64,000 nt of DNA, taken from positions 80,985 to 144,984 of the forward strand of contig NZ_JBDJAC010000011.1 of assembly GCF_039652615.1 (NCBI RefSeq), in the 5' to 3' direction. Positions 1 to 7,624 of the stretch are shown piece by piece. The translations under genes and the position numbers were made by a program. Positions within the stretch are counted from its first letter, which is position 1. Each line of letters starts with the position of its first letter. The notes under the pieces are model-generated. The model saw nothing but the letters and a program-made list of their open reading frames with translations, was not told the origin of the DNA and did not search any database. This DNA comes from Fulvimarina sp039652615. GTDB taxonomy: Bacteria > Pseudomonadota > Alphaproteobacteria > Rhizobiales > Rhizobiaceae.

Positions 1-1560
1 ACCGGCCGGCCCGTAAAATGCCGGCTGGACCGAGATGACGACATGGAGATGACCGGCAAGCGCCACGAGGTGGAGATCGACTACGCGGTCGGCTTTTCAG
101 AAAACGGACGCATCGCGGCGAGCGATTTTTCCCAGCTCGTGCGCTGTGGCTATTCCCGCGATCTCTCCGCCGCCATCGCCGACCGGGCGATGTTTCACGC
201 CGACAATGCCTACAGCCTTCCCGCAGCGCGCATCCTGTCGCGCCGTCTGAAGACCAATACCGTCTCGAACACCGCCTTTCGTGGCTTTGGCGGGCCGCAG
301 GGCATGGTGGGAATCGAGCGGGTGATGGACCGGATCGCATTCGAGACGGGCAAGGACCCGCTCGACGTGCGCAAGGTGAATTTCTACCCGTCCTTCGATG
401 CCGGCACCGAGCCGGGCGTGACGCCCTATCACATGCCGGTGACGGACGCGGTCATCGCCGAAATCACCGAAGAACTGGAGACATCCTGCGACTACCGCGC
501 GCGCCGCGAGGCGATCAGCGCCTTCAACGCGAAAAGCCCGGTCTTGAAAAAGGGCATCGCCCTGACGCCGGTGAAGTTCGGCATCTCCTTCACGACGAGC
601 CATCTCAATCAGGCCGGGGCGCTGGTCCATGTCTACAAGGACGGTTCGGTTCACCTGAACCATGGCGGCACGGAGATGGGGCAGGGGCTCTTCGTGAAGG
701 TCGCCCAGGTGGTGGCCGAGGAATTCCAGATCGACATCGAGAAGGTGAAGATCACCGCGACGACGACGGCCAAGGTGCCGAATACCTCGGCGACGGCCGC
801 CTCCTCGGGTTCCGATCTCAACGGCATGGCGGCCCAGGCAGCGGCGCGCACGATCAAGAACCGGCTGATCGACTATGCCGCGTCCCGCTATCACGTTCCG
901 AAGGAACAAGTGGTGTTCGCGGCCAATCGCGTGCTGATCGGCAACGAGGAAAAGCGCTTCGCCGATCTCGTGGGCGAAGCCTATCTCGCCCGGATTTCTC
1001 TCTCCTCCACCGGTTTCTACGCGACGCCCGACATTCATTACGACCGCGAGAGCGCGAGCGGCCGGCCGTTCTATTATTTTGCCTATGGTGCGGCCTGTTC
1101 TGAAGTGGTCGTCGATACCCTGACCGGCGAATACAGGCTGACCCGCGCCGACATCCTGCATGATTGCGGCAAGTCCCTGAACCCGGCGATCGACCGGGGC
1201 CAGATCGAGGGCGGCTTCATTCAGGGCATGGGCTGGCTCACCACGGAAGAGCTCTGGTGGAACGAGAAGGGTCGGCTGATGACCCATGCGCCTTCCACCT
1301 ACAAGATCCCGACGGCCAACGACCGGCCGGATAATCTGCGCATTGCCATCTGGGACAAGGGCGAGAACCGCTCCGACACGATCTATCGGTCGAAAGCCGT
1401 TGGCGAGCCGCCCTTCATGCTGGCGATCTCAGTGTTCTCGGCCCTGACCGACGCGGTGATCGCGGCAGGAAACGGCAAGGCTTTCCCCGATCTCGATGCC
1501 CCGGCGACGCCGGAGCGGGTGCTGAAGGCGATCGAGGGGGTTAAGGGGACGACCGCTTGA
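1..1560 (+). CDS. xdhB: Xanthine dehydrogenase, molybdopterin-binding subunit (C-terminal part)
   Basis: The large molybdopterin subunit of xanthine dehydrogenase oxidises hypoxanthine/xanthine to urate in the cytoplasm together with the FAD/2Fe-2S subunit. The reading frame is open from base 1, so the gene begins left of the window; the 519 visible residues are the C-terminal two thirds of a protein usually near 780 residues. Visible family motifs are TAFRGFGGPQGM, HGGTEMGQGL, the Thr/Ser/Asn-rich stretch after ATTTAKVPNTSATAASSG, and KAVGEPPFMLA near the end, which carries the active-site Glu of the GEPP motif. The stop codon overlaps the TTG start of xdhC. The partner xdhA is expected just upstream. 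Family assignment is secure; substrate preference is inferred from the linked xdhC, purine transporter and guanine deaminase genes. Confidence 0.96.
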   Translation, partial: TGRPVKCRLDRDDDMEMTGKRHEVEIDYAVGFSENGRIAASDFSQLVRCGYSRDLSAAIADRAMFHADNAYSLPAARILSRRLKTNTVSNTAFRGFGGPQGMVGIERVMDRIAFETGKDPLDVRKVNFYPSFDAGTEPGVTPYHMPVTDAVIAEITEELETSCDYRARREAISAFNAKSPVLKKGIALTPVKFGISFTTSHLNQAGALVHVYKDGSVHLNHGGTEMGQGLFVKVAQVVAEEFQIDIEKVKITATTTAKVPNTSATAASSGSDLNGMAAQAAARTIKNRLIDYAASRYHVPKEQVVFAANRVLIGNEEKRFADLVGEAYLARISLSSTGFYATPDIHYDRESASGRPFYYFAYGAACSEVVVDTLTGEYRLTRADILHDCGKSLNPAIDRGQIEGGFIQGMGWLTTEELWWNEKGRLMTHAPSTYKIPTANDRPDNLRIAIWDKGENRSDTIYRSKAVGEPPFMLAISVFSALTDAVIAAGNGKAFPDLDAPATPERVLKAIEGVKGTTA

Positions 1561-2360
1561 TCCCCGCCATCCTCGTCACGATTACGCGCGCCCTGGGCTC
1601 GACCCCGCGGGAGGCGGGTGCGTCGATGCTGGTGACGGGTGATCGTGCGGAAGGCACGATCGGCGGGGGGCGATTGGAATTTGACGCCATAGCGACCGCG
1701 CGGAAGATGTTGGAAACCGGCGTGGTACGGACGGAGCAATCCGTGCCTCTCGGCCCCGAAATCGGCCAGTGCTGCGGCGGGCGTGTGGATCTTCTCTTCG
1801 AGCGGGCCGATGAGGCGGTCATGATGCGAAACCGCGAGGCGGCGGTTGAGCGGGCGAAAGACCGGCCGCAAGTCGTTCTTTTCGGCGCCGGGCATACGGG
1901 CCGCGCCCTTGCCCAGGCGCTCGCGCCCCTTCCGCTGAACGTCACCCTCGTGGATTCCCGTGCCGAAACGCTTGAAAACCTGCCCGTTCCGGTCTGTAAG
2001 GTCGTTGCCGTCATGCCGGAGTCCATGGTCGCGGAGGCTCCGTCTGGCACCGGTTTCGTCGTAATGACCCACGATCATGCCCTCGATTTCCTGATCGCCG
2101 CCGAGGCGCTTCGCCGGCATGACGCGGGTTATGTCGGGATGATCGGTTCGGCCACGAAGCGCGCGCGGTTCAGAACCTATCTGAAGGAGGCCGGCCGCGA
2201 AGGCGATATCGACCGTCTCACCCTGCCTTTGGGAGGCACCGCGCTGCGCGACAAGCGCCCGGAGGTCATCGCTGCGATGACGGCGGCTGAACTCTGTGGA
2301 TGCCTTCTTTCCGGTCAGCAGAAATCAGTGCCCGTTCGCTTGGCAGATGCGGTTTCGTAG
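1557..2360 (+). CDS. xdhC: Xanthine dehydrogenase accessory protein XdhC
   Basis: XdhC binds molybdenum cofactor, promotes its sulfuration and inserts it into XdhB. The 267-residue product has the N-terminal XdhC/CoxI domain (GSTPREAGASMLV, then the QCCGGRVDLLFE cysteine pair) and a C-terminal Rossmann domain (VLFGAGHTGRALAQAL, VMTHDHALD, GYVGMIGSATKR). The best start is the TTG at 1557, which shares bases with the TGA of xdhB; the next ATG would remove conserved N-terminal residues. The start is slightly shorter than in many XdhC proteins. The overlap indicates translational coupling to xdhB. The gene ends 45 bases before the ABC transporter operon, so all may share one transcript. Confidence 0.95.
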   Translation: MIPAILVTITRALGSTPREAGASMLVTGDRAEGTIGGGRLEFDAIATARKMLETGVVRTEQSVPLGPEIGQCCGGRVDLLFERADEAVMMRNREAAVERAKDRPQVVLFGAGHTGRALAQALAPLPLNVTLVDSRAETLENLPVPVCKVVAVMPESMVAEAPSGTGFVVMTHDHALDFLIAAEALRRHDAGYVGMIGSATKRARFRTYLKEAGREGDIDRLTLPLGGTALRDKRPEVIAAMTAAELCGCLLSGQQKSVPVRLADAVS

Positions 2361-2405
2361 TGCCATAGTGTCGCGAACGAATTTGAATGGGATAGCCCGC
2401 GATCC

Positions 2406-3956
2406 ATGACGGCGCGCCTTGAACTGAACGGCATTACCAAGCGCTTTCCGGGAGTGACCGCCAACGAGAATGTCTCGTTTGCCGTCGCGCCGGGTGAAAT
2501 TCACGCACTTCTTGGTGAGAACGGGGCCGGAAAGTCGACCCTCGTAAAGATCATCTACGGTGTGCAGCGCGCCGACGAGGGCACGATCACCTTCGATGGC
2601 GACCGTGTGGAGATCGCATCGCCCCATGCGGCCCGGGCGCTCGGCATCGGGATGGTGTTCCAACACTTCTCGCTGTTCGAGGCGATGACCGTTCTCGAGA
2701 ATATCGCCCTCGGCATGGACAATCCGCCGCCGAGCCGGGAGCTGGAGGAAAAGGTTCGGCAGGTGCTGAAGACCTACGGCCTCTCGCTCGATCCGCACCG
2801 TGAGGTTCACACCCTGTCGGTCGGCGAGCGTCAGCGCATCGAAATCGTCCGGGCGCTCATCCAGAATCCGAAACTGCTCATCATGGACGAGCCGACCTCG
2901 GTGCTGACGCCGCAGGAGGTGGACCGGCTGTTCGATATCCTGCGCCAGCTGAAGAGCGAAGGCTGCTCGATCCTCTACATCTCCCACAAGCTGTCCGAGA
3001 TCAAGGCGCTGTGCGATTCGGCGACCGTTCTGCGCGGGGGCAAGGTTGTCGGCACCTGCGATCCGGCGGAGGAGACCGCGCGCTCCATGGCCGAAATGAT
3101 GATCGGCGGGAGCCTGAAGGATCTCTCCTCCAAGGAGGGTTGCGTCTTCGGCGAGGAGCGTTTCGCGGTCTCGAAGCTCTCTGCGCCCGGCGAACCGCCC
3201 TTCGGTGTCAGCCTAAAGGATGTCTCCTTCTCGATCCGCTCGGGGGAGATCCTCGGCATTGCGGGCGTTGCCGGCAATGGCCAGAACGAGCTTCTCTCGG
3301 TGCTGTCGGGCGAGCGGACGGACGGTGTTTCCGGCACGATCACGCTCGATGGCGAAGAGCTTTCGCGGCTCGGCGTCGGCGCGCGGCGCAAGAAGGGGCT
3401 TGCGGCTCTGCCCGAGGAGCGCAACGGCCATGCCGCGATCGGTACGATGAGCCTTGCGGAAAACACGCTTCTGTCGGCGCGGGGTCCGAAATCCCTTGCG
3501 GAAGGCGGCATTCTGCGAACGGGCAGGATCAATGACTACGCCAAGGCCGTGATCGAAGCCTTCTCCGTCAAGGCGACCGGGCCGAAGGCGAAGGCCGGCA
3601 GTCTTTCGGGTGGCAATCTGCAAAAATTCGTGGTCGGCCGCGAGATCATGACCGATCCGGCGGTCTTCATCGTCTCCCAGCCGACCTGGGGCGTCGATGC
3701 GGGCGCGGCGGGCTTCATCCGACAGGCGATGATCGATCTCGTCGCCAGGGGCGCCGCGATCCTGCTGGTCAGCCAGGACCTCGACGAACTCCTGCAACTT
3801 TGCGACCGGCTTGCCGTGATCAACGGCGGCTCGCTGTCGGAGGCGATGGATGTGAAGACGGTTTCGATCGAGAAGATCGGCCTCCTGATGGGCGGGGTCC
3901 ACGGCGAGGACGATGCCGACCGGGGCGCGGGGCTCGCCAGGGAGAAGGCCGCATGA
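2406..3956 (+). CDS. Nucleoside/purine ABC transporter, double ATP-binding protein
   Basis: ATPase of a BMP-family importer, 516 residues with two fused ABC domains as in the sugar/nucleoside (CUT2-like) class. Domain 1 has a full Walker A (GENGAGKST, residues 37-45), signature LSVGERQRI, Walker B LLIMDEPTSVL and switch His in ISHK. Domain 2 has the degenerate Walker A normal for this class (GVAGNGQNELL), signature LSGGNLQKFVVGREI and Walker B VFIVSQPTWGVD. It is followed with ATGA overlap by the first permease. Linkage to xdhBC and guanine deaminase points to purine nucleosides or bases as cargo rather than sugars; this is inference from context and from the BMP-type binding protein downstream. 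Confidence 0.93.
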   Translation: MTARLELNGITKRFPGVTANENVSFAVAPGEIHALLGENGAGKSTLVKIIYGVQRADEGTITFDGDRVEIASPHAARALGIGMVFQHFSLFEAMTVLENIALGMDNPPPSRELEEKVRQVLKTYGLSLDPHREVHTLSVGERQRIEIVRALIQNPKLLIMDEPTSVLTPQEVDRLFDILRQLKSEGCSILYISHKLSEIKALCDSATVLRGGKVVGTCDPAEETARSMAEMMIGGSLKDLSSKEGCVFGEERFAVSKLSAPGEPPFGVSLKDVSFSIRSGEILGIAGVAGNGQNELLSVLSGERTDGVSGTITLDGEELSRLGVGARRKKGLAALPEERNGHAAIGTMSLAENTLLSARGPKSLAEGGILRTGRINDYAKAVIEAFSVKATGPKAKAGSLSGGNLQKFVVGREIMTDPAVFIVSQPTWGVDAGAAGFIRQAMIDLVARGAAILLVSQDLDELLQLCDRLAVINGGSLSEAMDVKTVSIEKIGLLMGGVHGEDDADRGAGLAREKAA

Positions 3957-5080
3957 TGGGCTGGGAGCTTGAGCCTCGGCGCGAGGCGAGCCGCGCGGCC
4001 AATCTCGCAGCGCCAGTGATCGCCGTCCTCGGTGCCCTCGTCACGGGCGCGATCCTTTTCACGCTGCTCGGCCATAACGGCGTCTCGGCGGTCTACGAGA
4101 TTTTCATCGCGCCGCTCACCAATGCCTATCGCTGGCAGGACCTTCTGGTAAAGGCCGCGCCGCTCGCCATCATCGCGACCGGGCTCGCCATCGGCTTTCG
4201 CGCCAATGTCTGGAATATCGGAGCCGAGGGGCAATACATTCTCGGCGGTCTCGGCGGGACATGGGTGGCGCTTCACACCCTCGACATGACGGGCGCGTGG
4301 ATCCTGCCCGCCATGATCCTGATGGGGATGATCTGGGGCGCTGCCTATGCGGCGGTGCCCGCGATCCTGAAGACCAAGCTCGGCGTCAACGAGATCCTGT
4401 CCTCCCTGATGTTGAACTATGTGGCAATCCAGCTGCTGTTCTATCTGATGCGCTCGCCGTGGAAGGACCCGATGGCGTTCGGGTTCCCGCAGACGGCGAT
4501 GTTCACCTCAGATCAGACCCTGCCCATGGTGGCATCCGGCACGCTCATCCATCTCGGCGTTCCGATCGCTGCCGCGATTGCGCTGACAGCCTGGGGCGTG
4601 ATGACCCGCACCATTGTCGGCTTTCAGGTGCGAAGCGTCGGGGCAAGCCCGAAGGCGGCCCGCTTTGCCGGCTTCTCGGCCAGTTCCACGGTCTGGCTCT
4701 CGCTTCTCATCGGTGGCGGGCTGGCGGGCCTTGCCGGCATACTCGAAGCGTCCGGCCCGTTCGGCCAGATGGTCCCGCAGTTTCCGACGGGCTACGGCTA
4801 TACGGCGATTATCGTCGCCTTTCTCGGTCGGCTGAACCCGCTCGGCATTCTGGTCGCGGCCTTCGTTCTGGCGCTCACCTATGTGGGCGGCGAAAACGCC
4901 CAGACGGCGATCGGCCTGCCGAATGCGGCGGCGGGTGTCTTCCAGGCGCTGATGCTGTTCTTCCTGCTGGGCGTCGACATTCTTTCCTCCTATCGCCTGA
5001 AGCGGTCGGCGCCGGCCAAGGCGGCGGCTGAACCGCGTTCGGCTCCGGCCCCGGCCAGCGCGGAGACGGCAAACGCATGA
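3953..5080 (+). CDS. Nucleoside/purine ABC transporter permease 1
   Basis: Inner-membrane permease (BPD_transp_2 family) of 375 residues with about ten hydrophobic segments; GFRANVWNIGAEGQYILGG and the GGLAGLAGI stretch are typical of the YufP/NupP-like permease. I chose the ATG at 3953 (MMGWELEPRRE), which overlaps the ATPase stop as ATGA; the frame stays open further upstream but that part lies inside the ATPase gene. The C-terminus is an Ala/Pro-rich tail that ends in another ATGA overlap with permease 2, so the two membrane subunits are translationally coupled. It forms the channel with the next gene. Confidence 0.92.
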   Translation: MMGWELEPRREASRAANLAAPVIAVLGALVTGAILFTLLGHNGVSAVYEIFIAPLTNAYRWQDLLVKAAPLAIIATGLAIGFRANVWNIGAEGQYILGGLGGTWVALHTLDMTGAWILPAMILMGMIWGAAYAAVPAILKTKLGVNEILSSLMLNYVAIQLLFYLMRSPWKDPMAFGFPQTAMFTSDQTLPMVASGTLIHLGVPIAAAIALTAWGVMTRTIVGFQVRSVGASPKAARFAGFSASSTVWLSLLIGGGLAGLAGILEASGPFGQMVPQFPTGYGYTAIIVAFLGRLNPLGILVAAFVLALTYVGGENAQTAIGLPNAAAGVFQALMLFFLLGVDILSSYRLKRSAPAKAAAEPRSAPAPASAETANA

Positions 5081-5991
5081 ACATCGATCTGACCGTCGCC
5101 ATCCTCATGACCATCGCGGGAGCCGCGACCCCGCTCCTGATCGCCGCGCTCGGCGAGCTGGTGGTCGAAAAATCCGGCGTCCTCAATCTCGGCGTCGAGG
5201 GCATGATGCTGATCGGGGCCGTCACCGGCTTCGCCGTCGCCTATCAAACCGGCGTGCCGACCTTCGGCGCGATGGCCGCGCTTCTCGCCGGCGCGCTCGT
5301 TTCGCTGATCTTTGCCTTTCTCACGCTTTCGCTGATGGCCAATCAGGTTGCGACGGGGCTTGCGCTGACGATCTTCGGCACCGGCGTCTCCGCGCTCATC
5401 GGCGCGCCCTTCGTCGGCATCACGACCTCGACGCTCGGGCCGCTTTTGACCTTCGACAATCCGGTTCTGAGGCTGATCTTCGGCCACTCGCCGCTCGTCT
5501 ATGTCGCCATCGCGCTCACCGTCGCGGTCTGGTGGTTCCTCAAGCATTCGCGCGGCGGCCTGATCCTGCGCGCGGTGGGCGAATCCGACGATGCGGCCCA
5601 TGCCATCGGCTATCCTGTCTTGAAGATCCGCTATCTCGCCATCCTCTTCGGCGGAGCGATGGCGGGACTTGCGGGCTGCTACTATTCCCTCGTCCTCACG
5701 CCCATGTGGGCGGAGCGGCTGACGGCGGGCCGTGGCTGGATCGCCATCGCCCTCGTCGTCTTCGCTTCGTGGAAGCCGGGGCGCGTCCTGCTCGGGGCCT
5801 ATCTCTTCGGCCTCGTCATCACCATGGAGCTGCAGGCCAAGGCCGCCGGCTTCAACATGTTCGCGCCCGAATTCCTCGCGGCGCTTCCCTATATCGCGAC
5901 GGTTGCGGTACTCGCGGTCATCTCGTTCGCGAGGAAAGGCGGCGCGAACGCGCCCGCCTGCCTCGGAAAACCCTTCCGGGCCACGGCCTGA
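5077..5991 (+). CDS. Nucleoside/purine ABC transporter permease 2
   Basis: Second BPD_transp_2 permease, 304 residues, pairing with the preceding gene. KSGVLNLGVEGMMLIGAVTG near the N-terminus and GESDDAAHAIGYPVLKIRY in the middle are the usual landmarks of the YufQ/NupQ-like partner. It is almost entirely hydrophobic with around eight to nine membrane spans and a short basic C-terminus. The start overlaps the previous stop (ATGA). The binding-protein gene follows 28 bases downstream, an arrangement ATPase-permease-permease-binding protein that is the reverse of the more usual binding-protein-first order. Confidence 0.92.
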   Translation: MNIDLTVAILMTIAGAATPLLIAALGELVVEKSGVLNLGVEGMMLIGAVTGFAVAYQTGVPTFGAMAALLAGALVSLIFAFLTLSLMANQVATGLALTIFGTGVSALIGAPFVGITTSTLGPLLTFDNPVLRLIFGHSPLVYVAIALTVAVWWFLKHSRGGLILRAVGESDDAAHAIGYPVLKIRYLAILFGGAMAGLAGCYYSLVLTPMWAERLTAGRGWIAIALVVFASWKPGRVLLGAYLFGLVITMELQAKAAGFNMFAPEFLAALPYIATVAVLAVISFARKGGANAPACLGKPFRATA

Positions 5992-6019
5992 GAAATCAGT
6001 TCAAAAGGAGTTTCCCTCA

Positions 6020-7111
6020 ATGTTCAGCATCACCAAGCGCAGGCTTCTCGCGGCCGCCACCTTCGCAGCAGCCTCGCTGGCCGTGCCAGTGGCGTTCGCA
6101 CAGGATTCCGGGGACGGAGAGAAAACCAAGGTCGGCTTCGTCTATGTCGGACCTGTCGGCGATTTCGGCTGGACCTACGCCCATGATCAGGGCCGCCAGT
6201 GCATGGCCGAGAACCTCGGCGACAAGGTCGAGACGACCTATGTCGAAAACGTCGCCGAAGGCCCGGACGCCGAGCGCGTCATCCGTCAGCTCGCCCAGGA
6301 CGGTGCGGACATCATCTTCACGACCTCTTTCGGATTCGGCAATCCGACCCTCAAGGTCGCCAAGCAGTTTCCGGACGTGAAGTTCGAGCACGCAACCGGC
6401 TTCCAGGCGGGACCGGAGAACATGGCGCTCTATAACTCGAAGTTCTATCAGGGACGCGCGGTTCTCGGCACCATTGCCGGCGAAATGTCCAAGAGCGGCA
6501 AGGCCGGTTACATCGCTTCCTTCCCGATTCCGGAAGTCGTGATGGGCATCAACGCCTTCCAGCTCGCCGCCCAGAAGGTGAACCCGGATTTCAAGACCCA
6601 GGTCGTCTGGGTGAACTCCTGGTATGACCCGGCGAAGGAAGCCGACGCGGCCAACGCACTGCTCTCTCAGGGCGTCGACGTCATCACCCAGCACACGGAC
6701 TCGCCGGCCCCGCTGCAGGCCGCCGAAAAAGCCGGTGCCATCGCCTTCGGCCAGGCGTCGAACATGGAGAGCTTCGCGCCAAACGCCCATATGACCGCGA
6801 TCATCGACGAATGGTGCCCCTATTACACCAAGCGCGTTCAGGAGGTGATGGACGGCACCTGGAAGCCGCACAATGTGTGGCTCGGCATGGAAGAGGGCGA
6901 GGTCGTCATGGCCCCGTTCAACGACAAGATGCCCGAGGAAGTGAAGAAGGCCGCCCAGAAGGTCTATGACGAGACCAAGGCCGGCAATTACGAGATCTTC
7001 ACCGGCCCGATCAAGGACCAGTCCGGCGAGATCCGCGTACCGGAAGGCGAGACCATGACCGAGGACGAGCTTTTGAAGATGGACTGGTACGTGGAAGGCG
7101 TTCAGAGTTAA
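6020..7111 (+). CDS. BMP-family purine/nucleoside-binding lipoprotein-like periplasmic protein
   Basis: Substrate-binding protein of the BMP (basic membrane protein, PF02608) family, 363 residues. The start at 6020 follows a strong AAAAGGAG site at 6002-6009; the frame is open earlier but inside the permease gene. A signal peptide (MFSITKRRLLAA, hydrophobic core, cut near VAFA-QD) directs export; there is no lipobox Cys, so it is probably soluble in the periplasm. Family landmarks include KVGFVYVGPVGDFGWTYAHD, VNSWYDPAKEADAANAL and GVDVITQHTDSPAPLQAAEK. BMP proteins of this branch bind purine nucleosides or bases; the exact ligand is not visible. It closes the transporter operon and is followed by a repeat element. 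Confidence 0.93.
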   Translation: MFSITKRRLLAAATFAAASLAVPVAFAQDSGDGEKTKVGFVYVGPVGDFGWTYAHDQGRQCMAENLGDKVETTYVENVAEGPDAERVIRQLAQDGADIIFTTSFGFGNPTLKVAKQFPDVKFEHATGFQAGPENMALYNSKFYQGRAVLGTIAGEMSKSGKAGYIASFPIPEVVMGINAFQLAAQKVNPDFKTQVVWVNSWYDPAKEADAANALLSQGVDVITQHTDSPAPLQAAEKAGAIAFGQASNMESFAPNAHMTAIIDEWCPYYTKRVQEVMDGTWKPHNVWLGMEEGEVVMAPFNDKMPEEVKKAAQKVYDETKAGNYEIFTGPIKDQSGEIRVPEGETMTEDELLKMDWYVEGVQS

Positions 7112-7112
7112 T

Positions 7113-7225
7113 ACCGGCGGACCTTTGAAACCATCGGTTTCATGGGCCGTCGGCAGCCCGAGCGGCGTTTGAGCCGTTTGCCGGGCGTGGATTGACCCCA
7201 CGGGTCAATTCGTTTGTCCGGCGGT
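7113..7225 (+). repeat. MITE-like repeat, copy A
   Basis: A 113-base element directly after the binding-protein gene. Its ends form an imperfect inverted repeat (ACCGGCGGAC at 7113-7122 and GTCCGGCGGT at 7216-7225, 9 of 10 matching). Inside are a small hairpin (GAAACC-ATC-GGTTTC) and a near-palindrome around 7190-7210 (ATTGACCCC/CGGGTCAAT). The reverse complement lines up over its whole length with 33915-34026; shorter relatives are at 34236, 43341 and 47775. It contains no gene. Confidence 0.8.
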
Positions 7226-7336
7226 CTAAAGCCTTTGAACCACGAGCCAGCGTGACTCCGGCATTTGAGCCGGGGTCATTTCGCAGGGCTGCCCCATAAC
7301 GGTGTGGCTGACCTCATAGGCTTAAACCATCGTCCC

Positions 7337-7366
7337 TCATCCTCCGGTCGGTTTCCGAGGATGACG
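7337..7366. repeat. Small palindromic repeat related to the leuC-upstream element
   Basis: TCATCCTC, a 12-base loop and GAGGATGACG form a short hairpin whose outer bases match the arms of the long inverted repeat at 28776-28902 (GTCATCCTCGGG...CCCGAGGAT). It looks like a single, diverged unit of the same intergenic palindrome family. Short and imperfect, so the relation is tentative. Confidence 0.45.
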
Positions 7367-7428
7367 ACCTCCATATCGTGGGGGCTACCTCACGCGCTGC
7401 TGCCAGCCGAGCCGAGCTCGGGGAGCCC

Positions 7429-7571
7429 ACGATTTGGACCTATGTCTCCGATGGCTGCAGTTCGTGGTGCGCTGGGTGCATGCTGTCTCGGCCATCCCCG
7501 GGATCGGCGCGTTCTTCTCTTTCATCGCGCTCGCTCTTGGCGTCAGGAAATGCCACGATCAGCCTGAAGGG
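7429..7571 (+). pseudogene. puuD: Remnant of a PuuD-like urate oxidase (urate hydroxylase) gene
   Basis: The translation from 7434 reads LRWLQFVVRWVHAVSAIPG, then IGAFFSFIALALGVRK and PEG. I recognise this as the conserved first transmembrane segment of membrane-bound urate oxidases (PuuD), which run like RW.HVI.AIAWIGSSFYFIALDLGLRK. The residues just before it (TIWTYVSD) are in a different frame, so about one base has been lost near 7450 (GATGGCTG for an expected GATTGGCTG). After PEG the match ends and a short unrelated tail runs to a stop at 7626-7628. The hundreds of residues of the mature enzyme and its cytochrome domain are absent. Position between the purine transporter and guanine deaminase fits a former puuD. 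The match is from memory of the family. Confidence 0.72.
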
Positions 7572-7624
7572 GATGCAGGCGCTCGCGTTGCCACAGAGCA
7601 AGCACTGACGGAGGTCACCGCACG

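Noticed and set aside
97..1287. 396-residue open frame on the minus strand opposite xdhB
   Set aside because: It is an artefact of high-GC coding on the other strand: no family match, no ribosome site, and lies wholly inside a well-supported gene.
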